This document shows, in pieces, positions 6,729-14,741 of a stretch of 15,077 nt of DNA. The notes under the pieces are model-generated. The model worked only from the letters and a program-made list of their open reading frames with translations, was not told where the DNA came from and did not search any database. The first letter of the stretch is position 1. The number at the start of each line of letters is the position of its first letter. This DNA is from Cyanobacteria bacterium UBA9579 (GTDB lineage Bacteria; Cyanobacteriota; Vampirovibrionia; Gastranaerophilales; UBA9579): NCBI GenBank assembly GCA_003499585.1, contig DNSU01000201.1:5559-20635 (forward strand). Direction: 5' to 3'. A program made the position numbers and the translations under genes.

Positions 6729-6780
6729 ATCCTGAAGCATAAATCATCAATACTAACTTATAATTGTTGATGTTCAGGAT
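6729..6780. repeat. Second short dispersed repeat, hairpin-forming copy
   Basis: ATCCTGAA (6729-6736) pairs with TTCAGGAT (6773-6780), and CATCAA (6745-6750) with TTGATG (6767-6772), making a bulged hairpin. GTCATCCTGA...TCAGGATCTTTCC is of the common GTCATCCTGAGCG...AGGATCT type of intergenic repeat. A degenerate relative lies at 3465-3511. It is in the 277-base gap between the helicase and nuclease genes; the rest of that gap is the repeat copy at 6823-6894. Confidence 0.55.
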
Positions 6781-6822
6781 CTTTCCAGTTTATAATTATT
6801 TCAATAATACCTCTCTGGATAG

Positions 6823-6894
6823 ATGCTGAAACACCAGGTAGGGACACACCCGTGTGATTCGCAAACTCATCAACGGTTGCAGTCAGTTCAGCAT
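6823..6894 (+). repeat. Covarying-arm intergenic repeat, copy 3
   Basis: Outer arms ATGCTGAA (6823-6830) and TTCAGCAT (6887-6894) pair perfectly over 8 bp and are unrelated in sequence to the arms of copies 1 and 2. The conserved core is AGGTAGGGACACACCCGT ... ACTCATCAACGGTTGCAGTCA. It lies 27 bases downstream of the helicase stop, antisense to that gene, and is nearly identical in its core to copy 1. Confidence 0.85.
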
Positions 6895-6921
6895 AACGTG
6901 CTTTATTTGTAGTATATATGT

Positions 6922-9900
6922 CTAGCATAAAATATCCTCCGAAGATTCAGGAATATTCGGAGATATTACCGTTTTATTATTGGGTTTATAAAGTCTGGCT
7001 TTAGTTTCCTGATGTGAAACCAGATATTCCAGAACTCTGGATGGAAGTACATCATAAGCTTTATTGTATTTAGTTAGTCTTTTGCAGGCAGAACTCATAT
7101 AAAGATACTTTTTAGCTCTTGTTATGCCTACATAAATAAGTCTTAGAGTTTCTTCCATTTGTTCAATTTTGATTTGTTGTTCTGATTTAGGATTTTCAGC
7201 TCCTGAAATGCCGCTTATTTGCTCAAGTAAAACATCTTCAGCTCGGACTTTGGTAAATTCCTGAGAGATGCTATAGGATGTTTCATTCATTTCAGGCATA
7301 AATACAGCATCAAATTCATTTCCTTTTGCTTTATGCACAGTCATAAGCTGTACATACCCGCCTAAAGGATTGTCCCCGTCTTCTTCTGATTCAGTAAAGA
7401 ACCTGACCCCACCAATTTTGCTTTTTTTGCTCAGGTCTTTAAAGTGTTTAACAATGTCAGGAAGGTTGATTATTTTGGCATTATCACTGTAATCTGTGAA
7501 GTTGTTTTTGAATTTTTTAACCAGTACAGACAATAAATGCACGTTTGATTTGTCTATTATATTGTCAAAATAATATGATCCCAGCTTTAGAACTAATTCT
7601 TCAGTTGGTAAGTAAGAATTCTCCAGCCAATAATGAACATCCCACCAGAAATTCAAGAGAGTTTCAGTAATTATTTCTGTAGAATCATAACTAATAAAAG
7701 GTGAGCCCATTTTGTTTTTGAGAAAGTTCACAGATTCAAAATCTTTTTTGATAATTTTAGCATTTATAAATTCCTCATAAAGCTCAAATACAAGCTTGTT
7801 ATCCCAGGGGTTTTCAATGACTTCGAGGAATTTTAGCAGGAATCTGAATACTTTTTTCTGCTTTAGAGTATCAGTAAAGCAGACGTACTTTATATCGTTT
7901 TTCTCAAGATAATTAGCCCACTCAAATACCTGCCAGTTAGCTCTTAGCAAAATTCCACAAGTCGAATCAGGCTCTTGTTCCTGTAATCTTTTAATTTCAC
8001 TTAATATACAGCTTTTCTCGTTATCAGGAGTTTCGAGTATTTTAAAGTTTAATCCATCTTTAATATCAGGATTCTTGCCATCTACAGGCTCCATTTTAAG
8101 ATCAAGAAAAGCATTTTTTAAATCATCCTGAGTCTTTGACCAATCGATAAGATGGTTTGCAAGCTCATATAGTTCTTTTGAGCAGCGTTGAGAGCTTAGC
8201 ATGGAAACACACTGATTATTTTCTATAAAATCCCTGAATCCCTGCACATCTGCATTGGAAAAAGTAGTGGTAATAGCCTGATTCGCATCACCGCACCTGA
8301 TGAGATTTCCGTGATAGTCACTTATTATAGAGATAAACTCCTGCTGTATTTTTGAGGAGTCCTGAGCTTCATCTTCAATGATAAACCTGTATTGTTTCTG
8401 GTAATAACTTCTGATTTCAGGATAATTCCTTAGCAATCTTGTAGCCATTACAAGTAAATCATCAAAATCAATCAAATTTTTACTAGTAAGGGCTTGAATA
8501 TAACCCTTATACACAGGTAAAAACTCGTTTAATTGCTGGGTTAAATTGTTTTTAGCTACATTCTGCCAGCTAAGATCAGCCAGCTTTGCTCGTGAAATAG
8601 CTTTTGCATTAAGCTCCATCCATTTGTTTATGTCTTCTTCTCCAGGAGGGAGATTATTGGAGCATACTTCATATAAAATTCTTGTCCTGTCTGTATCATC
8701 ACATATCTGAAAGTCTGAACTCAGGCCCAGTTTTACAAAATTATCCTCATCCTGAATAATTTTCATGGCTAAGCCGTGAATGGTGCTTATATAAGGAAGC
8801 TCATTCAGGTCAGGACAGCTTCTTTTGACTCTATTCTGGAAAACTCTAGCAGCTGATTCCATGTATGTCAGAACCAGTATTTCATTTGGCTTAACCCCTT
8901 TTTTTATTAATTCAATAATTAAAGCCTGCATAATGGTTGTTTTTCCTGCCCCGGGAACGGCAGGAACGGCCATTTTACCCCCGGAATACTCAATAACAGG
9001 TCTTTGATCATCTCGAGGAATGATAACTTTAAAATTGGTGTTTAATTTACAGGAACTTTGATCTAAAAACTGCGGTAATATACCTGTATTTTCATTGCCG
9101 GAGCTATCAAGCTGGCTTGAGTATGCAATTATTTCCTCATTGGCGCATAAAATCAATTTTCTTAGCAGGTGAGCGGTTTTGTTTAAGGTTAATTCCCTAT
9201 GAATCTCAGGAGTATATTCCTGTTTATCCCAGTTTTTCTGGAATACCCACGAGTTGTAAAGAGGCCCTGTATCGTCTTTTGTCCATACAGCACTTGATAC
9301 ATCAAGCCAAATTTGATATTTAGATTCAAGTTCAAGGTCAACTATTCTTTGGGGAGTCGCAATAATTACACTGTCAGATTTAATATCCGGTGCAGATGGT
9401 GGATTGTCTGATACAACCGTATTTTTTATCTGTATCAGCCATTCTCTTTCAGGGCATTCAGGCCTTTCGTGATTCTCTAGCTTTTCTATGAAATTAAAGA
9501 AGCCATCTAAAGACTTTAAGGTTTCATTAAGATCATTCAATTCTGACTTTTCTTTAATTTCAGATGCAGCTAATCTGGTAAAAATTTCGACTATTTGCTC
9601 ATATAAATTAAGTTGTCTATCTTTTAAATCGTTTACAACATTTATCAGGCTTTGATATTTCTGATTAAGCTCTTCATGTTCAAGGTCTATATCTTCTTTT
9701 AGTTTTTTGTTTTTTTTATAACCTTCTATAATGTCTTTGCAGTAGTGAACAGGTATTCCTAATAAGCTTGTAAGAAGGATTCTAACTTCGAATGGCGTTG
9801 GTTTAAGTTTCCAGCTGTCATTAATTAACTGTGAAATTATCAGACAACCAAATACTACAGGATTATCAGTCAGTTTCTTAGTCCCTGCAAGAAATTGATA

Positions 9901-11001
9901 TTTAATATGTTCCTGATCGAAAAATTCTACCAGCATGCATTTGATACTCTCATCAATAACAGGAGTAGCGATTATAATATCTTCAGGTTTGGTTTTTTCC
10001 GTTTTTATCAGTTCTTTTATCCTGTTTAGTGCTGAATCTAGCATCTGGGCTCTTTTGGTCTCGTTCACCATTTTTATATGTTCAAAAATACTTGATTCAT
10101 TATGTTTTATTGCTTTAAACAATTTTAAAGCATCATTATAAAGAGCTTTCTTAGTTTCAAGTTTTAATATTTCGGCATTTTTAACCTGTTTTATTTCATT
10201 CCATCCATCAGGATAAGCACAGAGATATCCTCTTCTGGTTCCACCATCAGGATCAGCAGTTAGATAAAATTCTTTAGTATTGGGCAGTATAGTTTTTATG
10301 AATGATTGAGCTGCATAAGAGAGCTCATCCATATCATCAACAAGCAGATATTTAATCCTTGCAAACTCTTTAGCCAGTTGGGGAGATCTATTTAGTAAAA
10401 ACAGGAATGTATTTGTCTGTTTTAAGTAATCAAAACTCCTGAAAATCAGTGTTTTATCTTTAAGTTCTTTCAGGGCTTTATCAGCAGGTTCTTTGAATGT
10501 TTCATTTAAAAAAGCTGATTTCTGTTCTATTTCTGCTTCTGTAAGACAATTCTCCGTAATAAGCCTGTATCTTCTCAATAATTGATGAATGAGATTTGGA
10601 TTAGAGTAATAATCAAGAAAAGTATCAGTGAATGTTTGATCCTGATTAATCTCGTTAATGCAGTGCTTTAGTATATATTCAGTAGTTTCCAGTCCGCACA
10701 AATTAGGTAATATTACATGTTTATCGCTTTTAGTGACAATTATTTCCTCAATAACAGGCCAGTAATTACGGATATAATTATAAACAATCCCGTTAAACGT
10801 ATATACGGGAATATCTCCAAAGCCTTTAACCTTGCTATTTAGCAGCTCAGCCTTTATTTTTTCTATGAAAACTCTTTTTTTAAAGCTGTTTGCGCAGATA
10901 GCCAATATTTGAGAAGTCGGCACGCCTGAATTGATAAGCTCAATAAATTTGCTTATCAACGTTGAGGTCTTCCCTGATCTTAATGGACCTTCAATATACA
11001 T
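6922..11001 (-). CDS. Two-motor SF1 (UvrD/AddAB-like) DNA helicase
   Basis: A 1359-residue protein with two UvrD-type halves. N-terminal half: Walker A GPLRSGKT (5-12) at the very start, as in AddB; motif Ia-like AICANSFKK (34-42); Ib-like VYTFNG; Walker B position VDDMDE (221-226) with Asp-Asp in place of Asp-Glu; LTADPDG (247-253). No clear motif VI arginine is seen, so this half is probably degenerate. C-terminal half is intact: Q-motif DDQRPVIEY (664-672), Walker A AVPGAGKTT (681-689), Ia LTYMESAA, Ib STIHGLA, DFDDLL (845-850), motif II IEDEAQD (875-881), III CGDANQAI (903-910), IV SSQRCSKEL (936-944), V MTVHKAKGNEFD (1220-1231), VI YVGITRAKK (1290-1298). No nuclease domain is fused; a stand-alone Fe-S nuclease gene follows. 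An in-frame stop 30 bases upstream of the ATG supports the start. Likely role: DNA end processing or recombinational repair (inferred). Confidence 0.85.
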   Translation of the reverse strand: MYIEGPLRSGKTSTLISKFIELINSGVPTSQILAICANSFKKRVFIEKIKAELLNSKVKGFGDIPVYTFNGIVYNYIRNYWPVIEEIIVTKSDKHVILPNLCGLETTEYILKHCINEINQDQTFTDTFLDYYSNPNLIHQLLRRYRLITENCLTEAEIEQKSAFLNETFKEPADKALKELKDKTLIFRSFDYLKQTNTFLFLLNRSPQLAKEFARIKYLLVDDMDELSYAAQSFIKTILPNTKEFYLTADPDGGTRRGYLCAYPDGWNEIKQVKNAEILKLETKKALYNDALKLFKAIKHNESSIFEHIKMVNETKRAQMLDSALNRIKELIKTEKTKPEDIIIATPVIDESIKCMLVEFFDQEHIKYQFLAGTKKLTDNPVVFGCLIISQLINDSWKLKPTPFEVRILLTSLLGIPVHYCKDIIEGYKKNKKLKEDIDLEHEELNQKYQSLINVVNDLKDRQLNLYEQIVEIFTRLAASEIKEKSELNDLNETLKSLDGFFNFIEKLENHERPECPEREWLIQIKNTVVSDNPPSAPDIKSDSVIIATPQRIVDLELESKYQIWLDVSSAVWTKDDTGPLYNSWVFQKNWDKQEYTPEIHRELTLNKTAHLLRKLILCANEEIIAYSSQLDSSGNENTGILPQFLDQSSCKLNTNFKVIIPRDDQRPVIEYSGGKMAVPAVPGAGKTTIMQALIIELIKKGVKPNEILVLTYMESAARVFQNRVKRSCPDLNELPYISTIHGLAMKIIQDEDNFVKLGLSSDFQICDDTDRTRILYEVCSNNLPPGEEDINKWMELNAKAISRAKLADLSWQNVAKNNLTQQLNEFLPVYKGYIQALTSKNLIDFDDLLVMATRLLRNYPEIRSYYQKQYRFIIEDEAQDSSKIQQEFISIISDYHGNLIRCGDANQAITTTFSNADVQGFRDFIENNQCVSMLSSQRCSKELYELANHLIDWSKTQDDLKNAFLDLKMEPVDGKNPDIKDGLNFKILETPDNEKSCILSEIKRLQEQEPDSTCGILLRANWQVFEWANYLEKNDIKYVCFTDTLKQKKVFRFLLKFLEVIENPWDNKLVFELYEEFINAKIIKKDFESVNFLKNKMGSPFISYDSTEIITETLLNFWWDVHYWLENSYLPTEELVLKLGSYYFDNIIDKSNVHLLSVLVKKFKNNFTDYSDNAKIINLPDIVKHFKDLSKKSKIGGVRFFTESEEDGDNPLGGYVQLMTVHKAKGNEFDAVFMPEMNETSYSISQEFTKVRAEDVLLEQISGISGAENPKSEQQIKIEQMEETLRLIYVGITRAKKYLYMSSACKRLTKYNKAYDVLPSRVLEYLVSHQETKARLYKPNNKTVISPNIPESSEDILC

Positions 11002-11124
11002 CTGAATGCCGTCTCTGCTTGAGTGAATTTAAGTTATCTGGTTTTGGTATTTGCTATACTAATTCTTTCAAAAAAAAGAGCTGACTTAAAGTCTTTGTCC
11101 GTTTGTATGTACTGAAACTTAACA

Positions 11125-11161
11125 AAGCACTAATGTTAAGAAACATTAAGAAACAGTGCTT
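11125..11161. promoter_or_regulatory. Tandem 10-bp repeat within a nested inverted repeat
   Basis: TTAAGAAACA occurs twice in direct tandem (11136-11145 and 11146-11155), the layout of OmpR/PhoB-type response-regulator sites. The block is enclosed by AAGCACT (11125-11131) and AGTGCTT (11155-11161), with an inner AATGTT/AACATT pair. It ends 37 bases before the -35 box of the putative sigma-gene promoter, a fitting activator position. Confidence 0.45.
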
Positions 11162-11198
11162 AAATAAAAATACGATTTAATAATTCTTAATATTACAA

Positions 11199-11227
11199 TT
11201 GACGTAGCTTAAATCGTCTGTTAATAT
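11199..11227 (+). promoter_or_regulatory. Sigma-70-type promoter upstream of the sigma factor gene
   Basis: TTGACG (11199-11204), a 17-base spacer and TAATAT (11222-11227) closely match the vegetative consensus. A start near 11234 would give a leader of about 310 bases before the sigma gene ATG. The gene-free stretch 11002-11542 is AT-rich and otherwise holds the tandem repeat upstream and a hairpin at 11422-11456. Confidence 0.6.
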
Positions 11228-11421
11228 ATAAAATATATACAAAAGATATGCTGGTTAAAACTCTCAAGTTAAACTGGTTTTAGAAAATTCATTTTTGCAG
11301 TTTGTTGTTGTATTTCTGCTTTAAGCATGGCAGTTAAGTAAAGTTGTGTTAGTTTTTACGTGTTAGATTATTAATTTTGTATCTATCAGATACAGTGCTT
11401 TTATGTGTTTATTTTATTCAT

Positions 11422-11456
11422 TTATACAAACTGATGAGTTTGTATAAGGGCTTTTT
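11422..11456 (+). terminator. Terminator-like hairpin in the sigma-gene leader
   Basis: TTATACAAAC (11422-11431) and GTTTGTATAA (11438-11447) form a perfect 10-bp stem with a TGATGA loop, followed by GGGC and five Ts (11452-11456). The T-run is offset by four bases from the stem and the stem is AT-rich, so it may be a weak terminator, an attenuator or the 3' end of a short leader RNA. It lies 86 bases before the sigma gene ATG. Confidence 0.4.
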
Positions 11457-11542
11457 ATCTGTCAGACTTTAAGCACTATTTGTTAGAGAGCAGTAAATTA
11501 ACTTCGTCTGTAGGATTAATGGAAGATTGAAGGAGCTTTGTC

Positions 11543-12487
11543 ATGAGAGAATTCATTGAAAAAGAGTCTGATAAAACTCACAAGGAAGATTGCTCTAATG
11601 CAGAGGTTTTAGCTTTTCAGGCCTGTCCTGTAAATCAAGAAGTCCACTATGCAGCTTTTGACGATGCAACAAAATCTTATCTGGCAAGAATACATCGAAT
11701 TAAGCTATTAACACCCGCAGAAGAGATAGAGTTAGGTAAAAAAATAGCTAATGGTGATATTGTAGCCAAAAGAAAGCTGGTTCAGGCGAATTTGAGGTTA
11801 GTGGTAAGTATTGCCAAGAAATATATTAATAATAACCTACCGCTTATTGATATAATTCAGGAAGGAAACCTTGGACTAATGGTAGCTGCTGAAAAATACA
11901 ACTATAAATTAGGCTTTAAATTCAGCACTTATGCTACCTGGTGGATAAAGCAGTCTATAAACAAAGCTGTTTCTGAGCAATCTCATAGTATGAAGATACC
12001 TGTATACATTCAGGAAACCCTTACTAAATTCTCAAAAGTTAAATCAGAGATGGAAAAATTATATAGCTGTCAGGTTGCAATAAAAGATGTAGCCGATAAA
12101 TTAAGCATTCCTGAATTAAAAATAGAAAACTATTTAAATGCTTTAACCAAACCCATCTCTGTTGATGCCACATTTCAGCTACCTGACGGGAATGAAGCCA
12201 GTTTTTGCGAATTTCTGATTGACACTGATTACAAAGTTGATAAGCAGGCTGAGTTTGATTATTTAAAAAAAGATATAAGTAAAATTTTAGATACACTGAA
12301 AATCAGAGAGAAGGAAGTCATATCAATGAGGTTCGGCCTCAATAATTCCACAGGCAAGACTCTGGATGAGATTGGGAGAATTTACGGTGTAACGAAGGAA
12401 TGCATCAGACAAACAGAACTCAGGGCTATTAAACACATGCGATCTGTTTGTCTGAAAGAAGACTTACTCGTGCACTACTTAAATTAA
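11543..12487 (+). CDS. RpoD-family RNA polymerase sigma factor (group 2-like)
   Basis: A 314-residue sigma-70 factor. Region 1.2 at about 43-73 (SYLARIHRIKLLTPAEEIEL), regions 2.1-2.4 at about 74-156 (AKRKLVQANLRLVVSIAKKY, DIIQEGNLGLM, FSTYATWWIKQSI), region 3 at about 157-235, region 4 at about 245-305 with helix-turn-helix TLDEIGRIYGVTKECIRQTE. It lacks the long region 1.1 of a primary sigma and is the size of non-essential group 2 factors such as those of cyanobacteria. Promoter-contact residues deviate from the primary consensus: region 2.4 reads SEQSHSMKIPV where DQARTIRIPV is usual, and region 4.2 reads TKECIRQTE where TRERIRQIE is usual. Strong ribosome-binding site GAAGGAG (11528-11534). 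Role probably stress or lifestyle-specific transcription; no anti-sigma gene is adjacent. Confidence 0.9.
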   Translation: MREFIEKESDKTHKEDCSNAEVLAFQACPVNQEVHYAAFDDATKSYLARIHRIKLLTPAEEIELGKKIANGDIVAKRKLVQANLRLVVSIAKKYINNNLPLIDIIQEGNLGLMVAAEKYNYKLGFKFSTYATWWIKQSINKAVSEQSHSMKIPVYIQETLTKFSKVKSEMEKLYSCQVAIKDVADKLSIPELKIENYLNALTKPISVDATFQLPDGNEASFCEFLIDTDYKVDKQAEFDYLKKDISKILDTLKIREKEVISMRFGLNNSTGKTLDEIGRIYGVTKECIRQTELRAIKHMRSVCLKEDLLVHYLN

Positions 12488-12497
12488 TGATTATATG

Positions 12498-12520
12498 ACT
12501 ACCCGAAAGGGTAGTTTTTT
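12498..12520 (+). terminator. Intrinsic terminator of the sigma factor gene
   Basis: ACTACCC (12498-12504), GAAA tetraloop, GGGTAGT (12509-12515), then a run of Ts to 12520. It begins 10 bases after the sigma gene stop. Confidence 0.9.
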
Positions 12521-12586
12521 GTTAGATAAATCTGAAATATGATTATTTATATCAAAATCAATGCTATGTTTTGAAATATTTTTTTT

Positions 12587-12595
12587 TGATATAAT
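12587..12595 (+). promoter_or_regulatory. Extended -10 promoter of the S1-like gene
   Basis: TGATATAAT matches the extended -10 consensus TGnTATAAT exactly. A TTGAAA lies upstream (12571-12576) but only 13 bases away, too close for a standard -35. It lies between the sigma terminator and the S1-like gene and would give a leader of about 100 bases, which contains the 12-bp palindrome ATTTCTAGAAAT. Confidence 0.5.
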
Positions 12596-12706
12596 ATTAA
12601 TGTAAAAGAAATTTCTAGAAATATTTTGGGTGATATTACCACCTAACGTATGTAAACGATTAAAGCATTGAAGCACTACTTATTTTGTTTTGGAGGTTCA
12701 ACTTGG

Positions 12707-13978
12707 ATGACAGCAGATAAGGCTCTGGATAAAACAAATAATACTAAAGGAGAGCTCACCGAGTTTGAGAAACTGTTAGAAAAATACGGCTATAACTTTA
12801 AAAAAGGTGATCTTGTTAAAGGAAAAGTTATAGGGTATGAATCTAATGGCCTTCTTGTAGATATTGGTGCTAAAACTGCTGCCTTTGTACCTTGTAAGGA
12901 AGTATCAAATATTTATACAAAAAATCCTCAGGAAGTTGTTGGGATTGGGGAAGAAAAAGAATTTTTAATAATTAGAGAAGAAGATGAGGACGGCAAATTA
13001 ACTTTATCACTTAAGAAAGTTGCATCTGCGTACAGCTGGAAACAACTCGAAGATCTTAAAAATGAAGATGCTGTTGTTGAAGGAGAAGTTACCGCAGTTG
13101 TTAAAGGTGGTATATTAGTTGACGTTCTTGGCCTGCGTGGATTCGTTCCATCAAGCCATGTTAGAACCAGAGATATTGAAAGTCTTATTGGTGAAAAGAT
13201 CCAGTTAAAGATTTTATCTGTTGATTCACAGCAAAATAACCTCATCTTATCTCACAGAAAAGTTGTTTCAGAGCAGCAAGCTGAGAACAGAAAAGATGTA
13301 TTTGAAAGAATCGAAGTCGGTCTGGTTGTTGAAGGTGAAGTAGTCAGACTTGCAGACTTTGGTGCCTTTATAGATATCGGCGGAATTGATGGATTGTTAC
13401 CTTTATCTCAAATGTCATGGCGTTGGGTAGATCATCCTGCTGATATATTAACCGTTGGTAATAAAATAAACGTTGAGATTATTGGCATAGATCATGATAA
13501 ACAAAGAGTTAGCTTAAGTCTTAAGAGTCAACAGCCTGATCCTTGGGATGAAGCTGCCAATGTTATAAAAGAAGGTGAAAAAATCACCGGAACCGTTATT
13601 AGAATTAAGCATTTCGGCGCATTTATAGAAGTATATCCTGGAATTGAAGCATTACTTCCTTATAAAGAAGTAATGGAATATCAAAACCAGACTGGTGAGG
13701 CTCTTGAAGTAGGTAAAAGTATAGAAACTACAGTAGTAAGATTTAATCCAGAAGACCGTAGAATAAGTTTAAGTGTTACTGGTAAAATTTCAGATGAAGA
13801 AGTTACAGAATCTGAAGGAGAAGCCGGTACCATGGAAGAAAAGAAAAAGCCTAAGGCTAAGCCTAAAAAGGAAAAAGAAGAAAAGTTTCCATATAAGTCA
13901 GATGAAGAAACTCAAGAACCTGAAACTACAGATAATCCAGGTGTAACACACATTTCACCTCCATGTAATGAAGGCTAA
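12707..13978 (+). CDS. rpsA: S1 RNA-binding domain protein, ribosomal protein S1-like
   Basis: A 423-residue protein with four S1 (OB-fold) RNA-binding domains at about 33-104, 121-185, 202-274 and 289-358. Examples are KGDLVKGKVIGYESNGLLVDIG and VVEGEVVRLADFGAFIDIGGIDGLLPLSQM. A highly charged Lys/Glu-rich low-complexity tail follows (359-423). In bacteria such proteins bind mRNA on the 30S subunit and help initiation. E. coli S1 has six domains and cyanobacterial S1 about three, so four plus a tail is intermediate. Start: GGAGG (12692-12696) precedes ATG 12707; an in-frame TTG at 12668 would place that Shine-Dalgarno inside the gene and add 13 atypical residues. It converges on maf with a 34-base gap and no obvious terminator. 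Confidence 0.88.
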   Translation: MTADKALDKTNNTKGELTEFEKLLEKYGYNFKKGDLVKGKVIGYESNGLLVDIGAKTAAFVPCKEVSNIYTKNPQEVVGIGEEKEFLIIREEDEDGKLTLSLKKVASAYSWKQLEDLKNEDAVVEGEVTAVVKGGILVDVLGLRGFVPSSHVRTRDIESLIGEKIQLKILSVDSQQNNLILSHRKVVSEQQAENRKDVFERIEVGLVVEGEVVRLADFGAFIDIGGIDGLLPLSQMSWRWVDHPADILTVGNKINVEIIGIDHDKQRVSLSLKSQQPDPWDEAANVIKEGEKITGTVIRIKHFGAFIEVYPGIEALLPYKEVMEYQNQTGEALEVGKSIETTVVRFNPEDRRISLSVTGKISDEEVTESEGEAGTMEEKKKPKAKPKKEKEEKFPYKSDEETQEPETTDNPGVTHISPPCNEG

Positions 13979-14012
13979 CGAGTTTTAGAAGCTGTCTTGT
14001 TAAAGTCGAATG

Positions 14013-14597
14013 TTAAAATACTTTGATTCCAAATTCTTTTAACATTTCAACAAGTTTATAAGTGGATATACCAACAATGTTTGTGTAGCATCCACTTATT
14101 TCTTTTATAAAGATACTTGCTAAACCCTGTATTGCGTAAGCACCAGCTTTGTCCATTGGTTCGCCTGTTGCAATATAGCTATTTATTTCAGAATCTGAGA
14201 GTTCTTTAAAGGTTACATTGCTGGTGACTGAGTTTGTCAGGGTTTTGCCTGTTTCAGTATCTGTAATTGCTATAGCGGATATGACTTCATGAGTGGTTCC
14301 GCTTAGCATTCTCAGCATATTAAAAGCATCTTGCTTATCTTTTGGTTTGCCAAGAATTTTATGATTTACGACCACTACTGTATCTGAGCCGATAATAACA
14401 GCAGGGTAGTCTACTTTTTCTTTAACATCCATAACCTTATCAAGGGCTAATTGCTCTATTAGTTCGCAGGAAAATGTTTTGCCTTCTATGATTTCTTCAA
14501 CTTTTGAGGGGATAATTTCAAATTTAAGTCCCAAATTTGATAACAGTTCTTTTCTTCTGGGAGAGGCCGAAGCCAAAATTATTTTTTTATCTGCCAT
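14013..14597 (-). CDS. maf: Maf nucleoside triphosphate pyrophosphatase
   Basis: A 194-residue Maf protein of normal family length. It hydrolyses non-canonical or pyrimidine nucleoside triphosphates to the monophosphate and pyrophosphate (house-cleaning; some members affect septation). Signature ILASASPRRKELL (7-19), catalytic-base Asp72 in GSDTVVVV, LGKPKD (82-87), and GEPMDKAGAYAIQG (145-158). The GKP and AYAIQG forms match the YhdE-like (dTTP/UTP) subgroup rather than the m7GTP (YceF) subgroup; this is from pattern memory, not a search. The ribosome-binding site is weak. Convergent with the S1-like gene. Confidence 0.92.
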   Translation of the reverse strand: MADKKIILASASPRRKELLSNLGLKFEIIPSKVEEIIEGKTFSCELIEQLALDKVMDVKEKVDYPAVIIGSDTVVVVNHKILGKPKDKQDAFNMLRMLSGTTHEVISAIAITDTETGKTLTNSVTSNVTFKELSDSEINSYIATGEPMDKAGAYAIQGLASIFIKEISGCYTNIVGISTYKLVEMLKEFGIKVF

Positions 14598-14741
14598 ATT
14601 TTTATCCGTCTAATAATTTTAATTCTTTTTTTATTTTACAAGAATCAGGATAAAAAACATTATCTTGTGATATTTATATCTTTCAACAATTGTTTAAATT
14701 CCTGAATTTTATCAAAATAACACATTGTCATTCTAAGCTAA

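Noticed and set aside
359..6894. Three spaced repeats as a CRISPR array, or as integron attC sites
   Set aside because: Copies are about 3 kb apart with genes between them, there are no cas or integrase genes, and the attC core triplets are not in place.
11431..11438. CTGATGAG as a hammerhead ribozyme core
   Set aside because: It is the loop and edge of a simple perfect palindrome; no GAAA strand, third stem or cleavage triplet is arranged around it.
12668..12706. TTG at 12668 as the start of the S1-like gene
   Set aside because: It would place GGAGG inside the coding region and add 13 residues unlike S1 proteins; ATG 12707 follows the Shine-Dalgarno.
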